Positions 39,365-49,980 are shown, counted from the stretch's first letter. The stretch is 64,000 nt of DNA from Stutzerimonas kunmingensis (GCF_002929225.1 NZ_PISM01000020.1:124001-188000); one strand, 5' to 3'. The notes: a model not told the origin generated them from the sequence alone. Translations and numbers: made by a program.

Positions 39365-42106
39365 TCATTTCTCCTGCTTGCGCAGGCCGGCGACGCTGAG
39401 CAGGGTCAGCAGCGGAATGGCCAGCAGCATGGGAATGAAATAGGGGTACAGCTCGGCCAGCCCCAGCGACTTGGAGAACACCCCGCGGCTGATGATCAGG
39501 AAGTGGCTGGTCGGGTAGAGTTTGCCGATGAAGGCACCGGCACCCTCCATCGCCGAAACCGGATGGAGCAGTCCGGAGAACTGGATGGCCGGCAGCAGGG
39601 TGACGATGGTGGTGCCGAAGATCGCCGCGATCTGGCTGTTCAATATCGACGACATCAGCAGGCCAAGGCCGGTGGCGCAGGTCACGTAGAGCAGCGCGCC
39701 AAGGCAGAGGGTGAGGATGCTGCCCTTGATCGGAATACCGAAGACGAACACCGCCAGCAGCGCCAGGGTGGCGAAATTGAACATGCCCAGGGCGATATAG
39801 GGCAGTTGCTTGCCGAGGAGGAATTCCAGGCGGGTGGTCGGCGTGACGTAGAAATTGGTGATCGAGCCCAGTTCCTTTTCGCGCACCACGCCGAGGGCGG
39901 TGAGCATCGCCGGGATCATCATCAGGAGCAGCGGGATCATCGCCGGTGCCATGGCTGGCAGGCTCTGCACGTCCGGGTTGTAGCGATAACGAATGGCCAC
40001 GTCAGCCGGTGTCAGCTGCCCGTCGACGCCCGCCTCGCGGGCCAGCTGCTGCAGGTAGCTCAGGTGGATGCCTTGCACATAGCCCTTGATGGTGTCGGCG
40101 CGCATCGGCATGGCGCCATCGATCCAGAACGCGACTTGCGGCACGGCGCCGCGCTTGAGGTCGCGGCCGAAATTCGGCGGGATCTCCACCGCCAGGCTGA
40201 TGTCACCGCTGCGCAGGCGCTGGTCGAGTTCGGCATGGCTGGACAGCGGCGGCTTCTCGATGAAATAGCGCGAGCCGGCCATGTTCAGCAGGTAGTGCTG
40301 GCTGGTGGTGGTCTGGTCGCGGTCGAGCACGGCGAACGTCAGGTTCTCCACATCGAAGCTGACGCCATAGCCCATGATGAACATCAGGATCACGCTGCCG
40401 AGCATCGCCAGGGTCGCGCGGATCGGGTCACGGCGCAGCTCCATGGCTTCGCGCCGGCTGTAGCTGAGCAAGCGGCGCAGGCTGAAGCGGGCCTGGCGGC
40501 CGTTATTGCCGGTCGGCTGGGTGGGATTTCCCGTTGCGGCGGTTGTCGCTGCTGGCTGGTCGGCGGCATGCGCGGCGGCGGCCTCTTCCAGGTAGGCGAT
40601 GAAGGTCTCTTCCAGCGTCGGCAGGCCGCGCTTGGCCATCAGCGCCTGCGGCGTGTCGCTATCGAGCACCCGTCCGGCATGCATCAGCGAGATGCGGTCG
40701 CAGCGAAGTGCCTCGTTCATGAAGTGGGTGGAGATGAAGATGGTCACGCCGTCCTCGCGCGACAGCTGCACCAGCAACTCCCAGAAGCCATCGCGTGCCA
40801 CCGGATCGACCCCGGAGGTGGGCTCGTCGAGGATCAGCATTTCCGGGTTGTGGATCACCGCCACGGCCAGCGACAGGCGCTGGCGCACGCCCAGCGGCAG
40901 GCTGCTCGGCAGGCTATCGGCATCGCCGGTGAGGTCGAAGCGGGTGAGCATCTCCTGCACGCGCGGCCCGCGCCTTTCGGCCGGCAGGTGAAACAGTCGT
41001 GCATGCAGGTCGAGGTTCTGCCGCACCGTCAGCTCGCTGTACAGCGAGAAGGCCTGGGACATGTAGCCGACGCGTTGGCGGGTCTGCATGTCGTGCGGGT
41101 CCACCGGTTTGCCGAACAGCAGCGCCTCGCCCTCGCTGGCCGGCAGCAGGCCGGTGAGCATCTTCATGGTGGTGGTCTTGCCGCAGCCGTTGGAGCCTAG
41201 AAAGCCGAAGATTTCGCCGCGGGAGATGCGGAAATTGACCTGGTCCACCGCGACGAAATCACCGAAGCGCATGGTCAAGCCATGGGCTTCGATGGCGAAG
41301 CTGTCACTGTGCGGCTGTGGCGGAATGACCAGTTCGCGGTGCTGGCTGCGCTTGGCTTCCGGCAGGAGGCGGATAAAGGCCTGCTCCAGCGAGTCGCTGC
41401 CGGTGCGCGCCAGGAGCTCGGCCGGTGTGCCGGTGGCCAGCACTTGGCCGGCGTCCATCGCCACCAGGTGATCGAAACGTTGCGCCTCATCCATGTAGGC
41501 GGTGGCGACCAGTACGCTCATCTGTGGCCGCTCGGAACGGATGCGCTCGATCAGCTCCCAGAATTGCGCGCGCGACAGCGGGTCGACGCCGGTGGTGGGC
41601 TCGTCGAGGATCAGCAGGTCGGGGTCGTGGATCAGCGCGCAGCAGAGGCCGAGCTTCTGCTTCATGCCGCCGGAGAGCTTTCCCGCCGGGCGCTCGACGA
41701 ACGGCGCGAGGCCCGTGCTGCGGGTCAGTTCGGCGATGCGCCAGTGGCGCTCTTCGGCGTCCTGACCGAACAGCCGGCCGAAGAACTCGAGGTTCTCGAA
41801 CACCGTCAGCGTCGGGTAGAGGTTCTTGCCCAGCCCCTGGGGCATGTAGGCGATGCGCGGGTAGACCGCGCGGCGGTGGCCGGCATCGCCCATGTCGCCG
41901 TCGAGCACCTGCACATGGCCCTGCTGCAATTTGCGCGCACCGGCGATCAGCGCCAGCAGGCTCGACTTGCCGACCCCGTCCGGGCCGATCAGGCCGACCA
42001 TGCAGCGCGCCGGCAGCGACAGGCTGAGGTCGTCCAGCGCGCGGGTCTTGCCGTACTGCAGGCTGACTCCGCTGATCTCGGCGACCGGGTCAGGAGACTG
42101 GTTCAT
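39365..42106 (-). CDS. rbbA: Double-ATPase ABC exporter with fused permease (RbbA/YhiH-like)
   Basis: The ATG at 42106 overlaps the HlyD stop (ATGA) and gives 913 residues. The first ABC domain has Walker [10 protein letters not shown], signature LSGGMKQKL and [13 protein letters not shown]. The second has GSNGCGKTT, a degenerate signature (LPLGVRQRL) and [13 protein letters not shown]. An ABC-2 permease with six membrane segments forms the last 370 residues or so. This matches RbbA of E. coli (about 911 residues). The symbol is by architecture; a ribosome role is not implied. Confidence 0.88.
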   Translation of the reverse strand: MNQSPDPVAEISGVSLQYGKTRALDDLSLSLPARCMVGLIGPDGVGKSSLLALIAGARKLQQGHVQVLDGDMGDAGHRRAVYPRIAYMPQGLGKNLYPTLTVFENLEFFGRLFGQDAEERHWRIAELTRSTGLAPFVERPAGKLSGGMKQKLGLCCALIHDPDLLILDEPTTGVDPLSRAQFWELIERIRSERPQMSVLVATAYMDEAQRFDHLVAMDAGQVLATGTPAELLARTGSDSLEQAFIRLLPEAKRSQHRELVIPPQPHSDSFAIEAHGLTMRFGDFVAVDQVNFRISRGEIFGFLGSNGCGKTTTMKMLTGLLPASEGEALLFGKPVDPHDMQTRQRVGYMSQAFSLYSELTVRQNLDLHARLFHLPAERRGPRVQEMLTRFDLTGDADSLPSSLPLGVRQRLSLAVAVIHNPEMLILDEPTSGVDPVARDGFWELLVQLSREDGVTIFISTHFMNEALRCDRISLMHAGRVLDSDTPQALMAKRGLPTLEETFIAYLEEAAAAHAADQPAATTAATGNPTQPTGNNGRQARFSLRRLLSYSRREAMELRRDPIRATLAMLGSVILMFIMGYGVSFDVENLTFAVLDRDQTTTSQHYLLNMAGSRYFIEKPPLSSHAELDQRLRSGDISLAVEIPPNFGRDLKRGAVPQVAFWIDGAMPMRADTIKGYVQGIHLSYLQQLAREAGVDGQLTPADVAIRYRYNPDVQSLPAMAPAMIPLLLMMIPAMLTALGVVREKELGSITNFYVTPTTRLEFLLGKQLPYIALGMFNFATLALLAVFVFGIPIKGSILTLCLGALLYVTCATGLGLLMSSILNSQIAAIFGTTIVTLLPAIQFSGLLHPVSAMEGAGAFIGKLYPTSHFLIISRGVFSKSLGLAELYPYFIPMLLAIPLLTLLSVAGLRKQEK

Positions 42107-43179
42107 TTGCCGACATTGATCTGCAGGTGCGCCGGCCATTCGGCGTCAGCGTCAAGCTTCAGATAGGCCATTCCGGGCAGCCCGGTCTTGACCTGCTCCA
42201 TATGTTTTCTCAGGAGTTCCGGGTCGATCCGCGCCTTGACCCGGAACATCAGCTTCTCGCGCTCGCTTTCGGTTTCCACCGTCTTCGGCGTGAACTGCGC
42301 GACGCTGGCGACGTAGGTGACCTTGGCGGGAATCACGTACTGTGGCGCCGCATCGATCACCAGGCGCACCTCGCTGCCCATCGCCACCCGGCCGGCCTGG
42401 CGCTCGGGGAGGAAGAAGGTCATGTAGACGTCGGCCAGGTCGACCAGATTGAGCAGCTTGCCGCCGGCACCCAACACCTCGCCCGGCTGTGCCACGCGGT
42501 ACTGCACCCGCGCCACGCGATCGGTCTTCAACTCGCTGTCGCTGATGTCCGCCTGCAGTCGCACGACGCTGGCCTGGGCGGCTTCCAGCGCCGATTGCGC
42601 CTCGATCACCTGGGATTTCGCCGCGGCGATGCCGGCATCGGCGGACAGCACCTGCGCCCGCGAGGCGGCCAGCGCGGCCTGGGCGCTCTGCATCGCGGCG
42701 AGGTCGTCATCCAACTGCTGGCGGGCCATGACATTGCGCGCGACCAGGGTCTCGGTGCGCTGATGACGCTTCTGCGCGGCAGTCAGCTCGGCGCGGCGCT
42801 GGTGCACCACGGCTTCGGCGGTGGCCTTCTCGCTTTCGCGTTGGGCGACCAGCGCCTGGGCGGTGAGGATGGCATTCTCGGCCTGGCGCACCTGGGCCCG
42901 GGCCTGGTTGAGCTGCGCCTCCAACACCTCGGTGTCCATGCGCGCGATCACCTGGCCGGGCTGGACGAAATCGCCTTCGTCGACGGCGATCTCGCGGATG
43001 CGCCCGCCAAGCTTGGTGGCTACGTCGATCTCGGTGGCTTCGATGCGTCCGTTGCCGCTGGCGAAGCCGTCGCCCAGCCCGTCCGTGCGCAGCTCCGACC
43101 AGGCCAGCACGCCAATGACGACGAGCGCAACGACCACGATCAGGATTCTGCGAAGGGTTTTCCGGGCTGGCGCTTTCAT
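42103..43179 (-). CDS. HlyD-family periplasmic adaptor of ABC exporter (YhiI-like)
   Basis: 358 residues: membrane anchor at about 10-28, a biotinyl-lipoyl-like segment split around a long coiled coil (about 85-215, rich in Ala, Gln and Glu), and a beta-barrel region with [23 protein letters not shown]. It would link the inner-membrane exporter to an outer-membrane channel encoded elsewhere. First gene of this operon. Confidence 0.92.
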   Translation of the reverse strand: MKAPARKTLRRILIVVVALVVIGVLAWSELRTDGLGDGFASGNGRIEATEIDVATKLGGRIREIAVDEGDFVQPGQVIARMDTEVLEAQLNQARAQVRQAENAILTAQALVAQRESEKATAEAVVHQRRAELTAAQKRHQRTETLVARNVMARQQLDDDLAAMQSAQAALAASRAQVLSADAGIAAAKSQVIEAQSALEAAQASVVRLQADISDSELKTDRVARVQYRVAQPGEVLGAGGKLLNLVDLADVYMTFFLPERQAGRVAMGSEVRLVIDAAPQYVIPAKVTYVASVAQFTPKTVETESEREKLMFRVKARIDPELLRKHMEQVKTGLPGMAYLKLDADAEWPAHLQINVGK

Positions 43180-43296
43180 GGCTCGTCCTTATGGTGAAGC
43201 GATGGTTCGCATGCTAAGCGATCAGGCTGAAGAAGTGTTTAGCCTGGGTCAATGAAATCGCTGTTTACCGCCGTTATATGACCGTTTCGCCGCAAT

Positions 43297-43920
43297 TCAT
43301 TGCTCGGGCTGGCTTTTTGCTACCTGCTCGATCCAGCGCTGGAGCTGCTGGCTGAGCTCATCGCTGGCGCGGCCGAAGGCCTCCACCACATTGTTCAGCT
43401 GAGGGTCTTCGCTGGCCTGGCGGATATCGAAGCGGCGACTGGCGATGATGCGCTGATCGACCGCGGATACCAGCTGGGCGTCCAGGCGGACCAGCACCTG
43501 CGGACGGCCATCGACGTACTGGCTCTGAAATGCCCGCAGTTCGCTGAACAGCTCGAGATCGGCGGGCAGGTTGCTGTCGTCGCTGCTCACCGGCGTCGGT
43601 CCGCTCTGCCTGAACTGTTCGATCAGCCGATCACGCAGCAGCGTCGGCGCTGCATCGCCCCAACGCGCTCCCTGGTAGCTGCTGATCTGATTGCCTTCCG
43701 GCACCACGGCGATGCGCGGCCCGGCGAGGATGCGGCTGGCATGTGGGGTGTGGATGCGCAGCGCCTGCTGCAGCGGCGCGGCGGCCTGGTTTGCAGGTGC
43801 GTCCGCGGTCGGCAGCAGGTAGACCCTGATCGGTTCCGCCTCGGGCAGCAGCGTGCAGGCCGAGAGCGCGCCGAGCAGCGTCGCGAGGGCGAAGGGGCGG
43901 ATCAGCGCAAGACGGCTCAT
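43297..43920 (-). CDS. ABC-type transport auxiliary lipoprotein (PqiC-like)
   Basis: 207 residues; lipobox LSAC with Cys 22. It contains the ABC_trans_aux pattern (IRVYLLP...ILAGPRIAVVPEGNQISSYQGARWGDAAPTLL as discontinuous blocks) seen in PqiC and YmbA. It probably sits in the outer membrane as the partner of the MCE protein. The start overlaps the stop of the MCE gene (ATGA). Confidence 0.88.
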   Translation of the reverse strand: MSRLALIRPFALATLLGALSACTLLPEAEPIRVYLLPTADAPANQAAAPLQQALRIHTPHASRILAGPRIAVVPEGNQISSYQGARWGDAAPTLLRDRLIEQFRQSGPTPVSSDDSNLPADLELFSELRAFQSQYVDGRPQVLVRLDAQLVSAVDQRIIASRRFDIRQASEDPQLNNVVEAFGRASDELSQQLQRWIEQVAKSQPEQ

Positions 43921-44855
43921 GGGGTGAACTCCTGGATCTTCTCGCGGCCGAGCAGGAAACCGCTCGGGTTGTCTTCGAGGCGCTGGGTGACCCGGCGCAG
44001 CGCGCCGAGCGTGCCGCGCAGTTCGTTGATTGCCGGGCCCAGATCACTGAAGCCCTGCAGGCCGTTGTTCAGCGCGCCCTGGTTGTCGGACAGCAGCGAG
44101 TCCATGCGCGACGTGACACGCTCCAGCGCGGCCATCGATTCGCCCGCGCTGCTCAGCAGTTGGCGTCCTTCATTAGCGATCAGGCCATTGGCGTTCTGCG
44201 TCAGGCGGGTGATTTCCGCCAGTGCGGTGTTGGTCTGCTGCCCCAGTTGCCCGAGCTGGGTCAGCGCTTCGCTGAGGTCGCCGCGTTGCTCGGCGAGCAC
44301 GTTGGTCGCCTGTTCCAGGTTGGCCAGGGTGCGGCCGATGCGCTCGGCGTTGTCCTCGGAGAGCATCAGGTTGGCGCTGCGCAGCAGGTTGTTGATGTTG
44401 GTCATCAGGTCTTCGCCGTTCTCCAGCAGCGCGCTCAGCGGCGATGGGTCGGCGATGATCAGTGGCGGCTCGCCGCGCTTGCCCTCCAGTGGCGGGCTCT
44501 GTGGCGTGCCGCTGTGCAGCTGGATGATCATGCTGCCGGTGATGTTGGCCAGCGCCAGGCGGGCGCGGGTGTCCTGCTTGATTGGGGTGCCGGAATAGAT
44601 GCGAATGCGTGCACGCACCTTGCGCGGGTCGTCCGGTTCGAGCCATAGCGCCTCGACGTCACCGACCTTGATACCGCTGTACTCCACCGCGCTGCCGTTG
44701 GACAGACCGCTGACCGCCCGATTGAAGCTGATTTCGTAATAGTTGTACTCGCGATCCATGCTCGACTTGCCCAGCCAGAGGGCGAACAGCAAGGCGCCAC
44801 CGACCGCCAGTACGGTGAACAGACCGATCAGCACGTGATGGGCACGGGTTTCCAT
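43917..44855 (-). CDS. MCE-domain (MlaD-like) lipid transport protein
   Basis: 312 residues: one N-terminal membrane anchor (about 8-28), an MCE domain (about 38-120, AVSGLSNGSAVEYSGIKVGDVEAL), and a long helical/coiled-coil tail. Such proteins form hexameric periplasmic rings that carry lipids. It follows the ATPase gene by two bases. Confidence 0.9.
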   Translation of the reverse strand: METRAHHVLIGLFTVLAVGGALLFALWLGKSSMDREYNYYEISFNRAVSGLSNGSAVEYSGIKVGDVEALWLEPDDPRKVRARIRIYSGTPIKQDTRARLALANITGSMIIQLHSGTPQSPPLEGKRGEPPLIIADPSPLSALLENGEDLMTNINNLLRSANLMLSEDNAERIGRTLANLEQATNVLAEQRGDLSEALTQLGQLGQQTNTALAEITRLTQNANGLIANEGRQLLSSAGESMAALERVTSRMDSLLSDNQGALNNGLQGFSDLGPAINELRGTLGALRRVTQRLEDNPSGFLLGREKIQEFTP

Positions 44856-44857
44856 TT

Positions 44858-45643
44858 TCAGTTCTCCAGCAAGTCGGCGGCTTGTTGCGCCGCCCGGCCA
44901 CGTGGGCCGTGGAAGTAGTCGCGGATCCAGGCGTCGTCGGTGGCTTCCACCACCTCCAGGCGATCGGCCACCAACACGCGCTTGCGCGACAGCACGGCGA
45001 CCCGGTCGCAGATGGTGTAGAGCGTATCCAGATCGTGAGTCACCAGAAATACGCTCAGGCCCAGCGCATCGCGCAGGGTCAGGATCAGCTGGTCGAAGGC
45101 CGCCGCGCCGATGGGGTCGAGGCCGGCGGTGGGCTCGTCGAGGAACAGCACTTCCGGGTCGAGCGCCAGCGCGCGGGCTAGTGCGGCACGTTTGACCATG
45201 CCGCCGGACAGCTCGTCGGGGTATTTGCAGGCGGCGTCCGCCGGCAGGCCAGCCAGCGCCAGTTTCAAGCGCGCCAGGTGCTCGGCATCCTTGCGCTCGA
45301 GGCCGGCGTGCTCGATCAGCGAGAGGGCGACGTTCTCCTGCAGATTCAGCGAGGTGAACAGCGCGCCACGCTGGAACAGCACACCGAAGCGCCGCTCCAC
45401 CTGGGAACGGCGCTCGGCCGACAGCTCCAGCAAATTCTCGCCGAATACCGTCACACTGCCGGCATTCGGACGGCGCAGGCCGACGATGCTGCGCAGCAGC
45501 ACTGATTTACCGGTCCCCGAACCGCCGACGACGCCGAGGATCTCGCCGCGACGAATATCCAGGTCGAGGTTCTCGTGCACGGTCTGGCTGCCAAAGCGAT
45601 TGACCAGTCCGCGTACCTGTATCAGCGCGTCGTTGCTCGTCAC
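44858..45643 (-). CDS. Mla-like ABC transporter ATP-binding protein
   Basis: A GTG start at 45643 overlaps the permease TGA and gives 261 residues. Walker A GGSGTGKSV, signature LSGGMVKRAALARAL and Walker B VLFLDEPTAGLDP. It energises the MlaE-like permease. The longer in-frame open reading upstream is inside the permease gene and is not coding. Confidence 0.9.
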   Translation of the reverse strand: MTSNDALIQVRGLVNRFGSQTVHENLDLDIRRGEILGVVGGSGTGKSVLLRSIVGLRRPNAGSVTVFGENLLELSAERRSQVERRFGVLFQRGALFTSLNLQENVALSLIEHAGLERKDAEHLARLKLALAGLPADAACKYPDELSGGMVKRAALARALALDPEVLFLDEPTAGLDPIGAAAFDQLILTLRDALGLSVFLVTHDLDTLYTICDRVAVLSRKRVLVADRLEVVEATDDAWIRDYFHGPRGRAAQQAADLLEN

Positions 45644-46788
45644 CAGCCCATCTCCATGAAGAACAGCGCGGCGATGGCATCCAGCAGGATCACCATGAAG
45701 ATCGCCTGGACCACGCTTGAAGTGGTGTGCTCGCCAACTGATTGGGCGCTGCCGGTGACCTTGAAGCCTTCCAGGCAACCGATCACCGCGATCACAAAGG
45801 CGAACACCGGGGCCTTGCCCAGCCCGACCAGAAAATGGCTGACGGCGATGTCGCGCGCCATGATGTTGAAGAACATCGTTGGCGAGATGTCCAGCGCCAG
45901 GACGCACACCACCAGCCCGCCAGCGATGCCGCTGAGCATGCCGACGAAGGTCAGGATCGGCAGCGTGATCAGCATCGCCAGCACTCGCGGCAGCACCAAT
46001 AGCTCGATGGGGCTCAAACCTAGGGTGCGGATCGCGTCGATCTCCTCGTTCGATTTCATCGAACCGATCTGCGCAGCGAAGGCGCTGGCGCTGCGCCCGG
46101 CAAGCAGAATCGCCGCCAGCAGCACACCGAACTCGCGCAGGAAGGAAAAGCCCACCAGGTTGACGGTGTAGATGGTCGCACCGAAATCGGCGAGCACTGT
46201 GGCGCCTAGAAACGCCACCACCGCGCCGACCAGAAAGGTCAGTAACGCAACGATTGGCACGGCGTCCAGACCGGTCTGCTCGACATGCACCGCTAGCGAC
46301 GTCATTCGCCAGCGCCGCGGTCGCGGCAGGGTCACTAGCAGGGTTTGCAGGGTCAGGCCGATAAAGCCCAGCAACATGCGCTGTTGCTTCCACACGGCGG
46401 CAACCGTGCCACCGATGTGGGCCAGAATGTCGCCGAATGCGTAGCCGCGCACGGGTTCGGCCGCTTCCGGCTGATCCAGCGCCGCCGCTACGGTGCGCAG
46501 CAGCGCCAGGCGCTCGGCTGGCAACTGCGGCGCCCAGGCTTCGATGGCGGCGATGCGCTCTGCGCCCAGCAGCTCCACCAGCAGGCCCGCACCGGCCGTA
46601 TCGAGCGCGCCTAGCTCACTCAGTTCGACCGGGCTGCGCTCGTCGATCCTCTCCCTTAGTCGTTTAACCTCACGCAGCAACGTCGCGTAATGAGCGAGCG
46701 TCCAGTCACCAGCGATGCGCGCGCGCAACGGCGACGTGCCCTGTTCGATGGTCACTGAACCGGGAGACGAGGACGTGGTGGCGCTCAT
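45640..46788 (-). CDS. MlaE-like permease with N-terminal STAS-like domain
   Basis: The ATG at 46788 gives 382 residues (a TTG at 46797 would add three). The first 110 residues look like a STAS domain, normally a separate MlaB protein, fused to a MlaE permease (about 130-382) with five or six membrane segments and the block FLREFGVLLAAILLAGRSAS. The fusion explains why no mlaB gene is present. The operon resembles P. aeruginosa PA3211-PA3214 from memory. Confidence 0.9.
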   Translation of the reverse strand: MSATTSSSPGSVTIEQGTSPLRARIAGDWTLAHYATLLREVKRLRERIDERSPVELSELGALDTAGAGLLVELLGAERIAAIEAWAPQLPAERLALLRTVAAALDQPEAAEPVRGYAFGDILAHIGGTVAAVWKQQRMLLGFIGLTLQTLLVTLPRPRRWRMTSLAVHVEQTGLDAVPIVALLTFLVGAVVAFLGATVLADFGATIYTVNLVGFSFLREFGVLLAAILLAGRSASAFAAQIGSMKSNEEIDAIRTLGLSPIELLVLPRVLAMLITLPILTFVGMLSGIAGGLVVCVLALDISPTMFFNIMARDIAVSHFLVGLGKAPVFAFVIAVIGCLEGFKVTGSAQSVGEHTTSSVVQAIFMVILLDAIAALFFMEMGW

Positions 46789-46945
46789 CTTCTGCAAACG
46801 GGTGCCTATTTAGGGGGATGGAGTCCAGATTGATGCTAGCAGGGCTCCGCCTGGCAAGACAGGGGAAGGTCGTGTGCGTGGGCGCCGGTGACATGCGACA
46901 GTGCCCAGATCCGATCCATGGCCCCATGGATAAAAGGCTGTCTGG

Positions 46946-48082
46946 TCAAAGCGCGCCGTTACGCTCGAGCCGATAGCTGCTGATCGCCTCGTACACCGCC
47001 TTGCGCAGCCGATTGATGCCGCCGATGGGGCGATGCTCCGGCAGTGCGTGCCAGGGGTTGAAGCTGAGGTTGTCGCAGGCGAGATTCTGCTCGGGGCTGT
47101 CGAAGTCCTGCAGCGGCAGGCGGATGTCGGCGACCGTCTCGAATGGCGCGATGACTTCGTCCCACTCGATGCTGGTGTCCTCAATGGGCATGTAGTGCTC
47201 GGCGTTCTGCCGCTGCACCTGCAGGGCGAAGCAGGCGGGCGCGCGGTCGAGGGACAGCTGCTGGTAGAGCGCACTGCGCAGGAAGTTCGGCAGGTCGCGG
47301 TTCTGCTCGGGCAGCTGGTAGGTTGGGCAGTTCTCCGGCGTCGGGATGACCCGGTACTTGATGTTATGCGGGCCGAACTTGTAGGGCGCCACCGAGCTGT
47401 AGGTGGTGGCAACCGGACTTTGCGACGCAGGCGCCAGGGTCTGCAACGCGATAAACAGATGGCGCAGCTCCCAGCTGCGCGGATCAACGCTCGGGAAGAA
47501 CGCCAGCGCCTTCTTGCCCTGCGCCTGGGCGGCGAAGTTGCTGCGGTATTCGGCAACGTCGCGGACGAAGAACACCGGGTGGTTGAACATCACGAAGTCC
47601 TGCTCACTGGCGTGGCGCGGGTCGCGGCTGAGCTTTTCCCCCGGCACGTCGAGCAGCTTGATCGCCATACCGCGGGCGTCCCGGATGCGGTCGAACTGCG
47701 GATAGGCGTTGCCGTTGGACAGTCGCACCCAGGCCTGCCAGGTCTTGCCCGGTTCGCTGAAAACGCCCTGGCGCAGTACGGGCTGCAGGTCGGCGCGCAC
47801 GCTGACCTCGGCGCGCACGCAGCCGTGGGCCTTGGCATGGGCGTCGCGCAGCACGCGGGTGTTCTCGCTGTGCTGCTCCACCACGGCAATGGCGTCGGCG
47901 ATGATCGCCTGGATGTCGGCCGCTTCGCTCGGCGCGATGACTTCTTCGCTGGAGACGGGGCCACGATGGGTGAGGTGAAAGTGGACGGCGGCAATCGCCC
48001 AGCCTGCCAGGCCCACGGCGGTGACGGCGAGCAGCAGCCGGCCCAGCAGGCGACCGATCCAGAGCCAGAGTCTTGTCAGCAT
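46946..48082 (-). CDS. Catalase-fold haem protein, membrane anchored
   Basis: 378 residues. An N-terminal hydrophobic stretch (about 12-35) suggests an anchor or uncleaved export signal. The catalase-like core keeps the distal His region (RDAHAKAHGCV, H82), WVRLSNGNAYP and DFVMFNHPVFFV. It is shorter than true catalases (about 480), as in SrpA-type catalase-like proteins whose role is probably peroxygenase or sensing. It sits 26 bases after a di-haem cytochrome gene, so the two likely act together. Confidence 0.85.
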   Translation of the reverse strand: MLTRLWLWIGRLLGRLLLAVTAVGLAGWAIAAVHFHLTHRGPVSSEEVIAPSEAADIQAIIADAIAVVEQHSENTRVLRDAHAKAHGCVRAEVSVRADLQPVLRQGVFSEPGKTWQAWVRLSNGNAYPQFDRIRDARGMAIKLLDVPGEKLSRDPRHASEQDFVMFNHPVFFVRDVAEYRSNFAAQAQGKKALAFFPSVDPRSWELRHLFIALQTLAPASQSPVATTYSSVAPYKFGPHNIKYRVIPTPENCPTYQLPEQNRDLPNFLRSALYQQLSLDRAPACFALQVQRQNAEHYMPIEDTSIEWDEVIAPFETVADIRLPLQDFDSPEQNLACDNLSFNPWHALPEHRPIGGINRLRKAVYEAISSYRLERNGAL

Positions 48083-48108
48083 GAAACAGATCCTTGTGCG
48101 GGGGCAGG

Positions 48109-49980
48109 TCAGGGGCAGCTTGGGCCGGGGTTGTGGGGGCGCGCCGGCAATTCCTCGAGGCGCGGTTCGACGCGGGGGTCGCCGAGCACCTTGAGGTACT
48201 CGACCAGCGCCCAGCGCTCGTGCGGTGCCAGTGCCCGCCCGATCACGCCGTTGCCACGGCAGCCGGCGCGGAATTCATGGCCGCGGTTGCTGTTGCCGGT
48301 GATCGCGGTATCCAGCAGAAAGCCACCGTCGAAGCGCTCGGTGCGAATACCTACGTGCTGCGGATCGTATTCGCGACTACCCACCCAGAACTGCTTCTGC
48401 CGTTCGGCGACCGGCGACAGCAGCTGGAACAGGGTGGGGACCGAGCCGTTGTGCAGGAACGGCGGCGTCGCCCAGATGCCGTCCAGCGGACGTGCCTTGT
48501 AGCCGCGCAGTTCCTGCACGCCAATCGGCAGGCCGAAGCCGTCGAATTCCGCGCGCTCGACCTCGTCGATGCCGGCGTCACGGTAGGCGCGCTCTTCGAC
48601 ATAGGCCGTGATATAGGCCAGCCCCTTGGCGCTGGACAGGCTGGCGAGATCGAGCGGGCCGGCTGGCGCGCCATACAGCTGCACATCCAGACGATCCAGC
48701 TCGTCCTGAGTCCATCCCAGACGTGTCAGGTCGAAGCGGTGGTCGGCGATATTGTCGGCCGTGGTCGGATCGGTACCGACGAAGGAGGTGGGGACCACCT
48801 TCATTCGCCATTCGGGGTCGCGCTCGGCGGCGAAGCGCTTATCGATCGGCTTGGGCCTGGCGTCGTGGCAATGCGCGCAGTTTTCCTTGTACAGCGCGCG
48901 GCCGAGGCTGGCCTGCTTGAGATCGACCTCGCCCAGAACCTCTTCTGGCCAGCGGGGCGGCGCGAGGTGCATGAGGGTAGTTTCCAGCTTATGCAGGTCG
49001 CGTACACGAACGCCCGATGCGTAGCGCTCGGCCTTGGCGACGGGCTGGCCGTTCTCGTGCAGCAGCCGCAGCGTGGCGCCAACACCCAGCGCCTCGCCGA
49101 TATTGCGTGCCATCGGCTGCATGGCCGAGCCGTTCCACTGCACCCAGTCGAACTTCCAGATGTCCCACAGGTGCGGGTAGCTCACCGGCGCGTTGGCCAC
49201 GCGGTAGTTGGCCGGATCGATGGCGTCGCCGAATACGCTGTTGGCGATGCGGCCGAACGCATCGGTACGGCCGAAGCCTTCTTCGGTGGGGTAGAGACCG
49301 CGGTGCCAGTCGTTGTAAGCGGTGCCGAGCAGGCGGTCGAGCACCTGCTTGAAGTCGTGCCGCAGCTGCGCGTGGTCCTGCTCGTAGCGTTCGCCCAGCA
49401 CTTGCTTGGCGAAGCGACGGAACTTGAGCGGGTTGTAATAGGTGAAGGCCATGCTCATGCCGAGGGCCTGGCCAAAGGCGCCACCGCGCAGGGTCGGCAC
49501 GGTGGAGGCCAGCGAATGCATCGCCGCGCCGCCATCGATACGGATGGCCTGGCCCTGATAGCGCAGCTCGCCGGTGTGGCAGGCCGCGCAGGTCACATCC
49601 AGGTAGGCGCGACCGCTCTCGTCATCCTCGTGGCGGGCAAAGCCCACCGGCAGGTTGCCGGGGTTCAGCGCGGTGGCCTGCTGTGCGGGGTCGACCAGAA
49701 ATCCGAAGCGGGCGAGGTAGTCGGGCGTGGCGAACCTGTCCCGGCTGAAGGGCCGCTCCAGCGCACGGAACCAGTCGTACTCCAGTCCCTTAACCTGGGT
49801 GCCTTGCGGCGTGTAGTAATAGGTCTGCCGCTGCGTGGCGCCCCACTGCTCCAGATAATGCAGCGCCTCGGGCGCTTCGTACTCGGGCAGGTTCGGGTAG
49901 GCCACAAAATACAGCCCGACCCCCGCGGCCAGCACGGCCAACAACAAGACAGCCCCCAGGGCTCGGCGCAGCAATCGCAT
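48109..49980 (-). CDS. Di-haem c-type cytochrome of the RoxA-like (cytochrome c peroxidase-related) group
   Basis: 623 residues. An N-terminal hydrophobic signal or anchor (about 5-27) precedes two haem c motifs, C131AACH135 and C368AHCH372. The large size and the wide spacing of the motifs fit the RoxA/RoxB-like oxygenase group better than the 350-residue CcpA peroxidases. Blocks such as TSFVGTDPTTADNIAD and ATPPFLHNGSVPTL are typical of this group. Its substrate is unknown. It is first of the pair with the catalase-like gene. Confidence 0.82.
   Translation of the reverse strand: MRLLRRALGAVLLLAVLAAGVGLYFVAYPNLPEYEAPEALHYLEQWGATQRQTYYYTPQGTQVKGLEYDWFRALERPFSRDRFATPDYLARFGFLVDPAQQATALNPGNLPVGFARHEDDESGRAYLDVTCAACHTGELRYQGQAIRIDGGAAMHSLASTVPTLRGGAFGQALGMSMAFTYYNPLKFRRFAKQVLGERYEQDHAQLRHDFKQVLDRLLGTAYNDWHRGLYPTEEGFGRTDAFGRIANSVFGDAIDPANYRVANAPVSYPHLWDIWKFDWVQWNGSAMQPMARNIGEALGVGATLRLLHENGQPVAKAERYASGVRVRDLHKLETTLMHLAPPRWPEEVLGEVDLKQASLGRALYKENCAHCHDARPKPIDKRFAAERDPEWRMKVVPTSFVGTDPTTADNIADHRFDLTRLGWTQDELDRLDVQLYGAPAGPLDLASLSSAKGLAYITAYVEERAYRDAGIDEVERAEFDGFGLPIGVQELRGYKARPLDGIWATPPFLHNGSVPTLFQLLSPVAERQKQFWVGSREYDPQHVGIRTERFDGGFLLDTAITGNSNRGHEFRAGCRGNGVIGRALAPHERWALVEYLKVLGDPRVEPRLEELPARPHNPGPSCP

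Noticed and set aside
39314..41200. Plus-strand frame of 628 residues over the RbbA-like gene
   Set aside because: Antisense shadow of a confirmed two-ATPase transporter gene.
44858..46393. N-terminal 250 codons of the minus-strand frame that contains the Mla-like ATPase
   Set aside because: They overlap the MlaE-like permease in another frame; the ATPase begins at the GTG at 45643 just after the permease.
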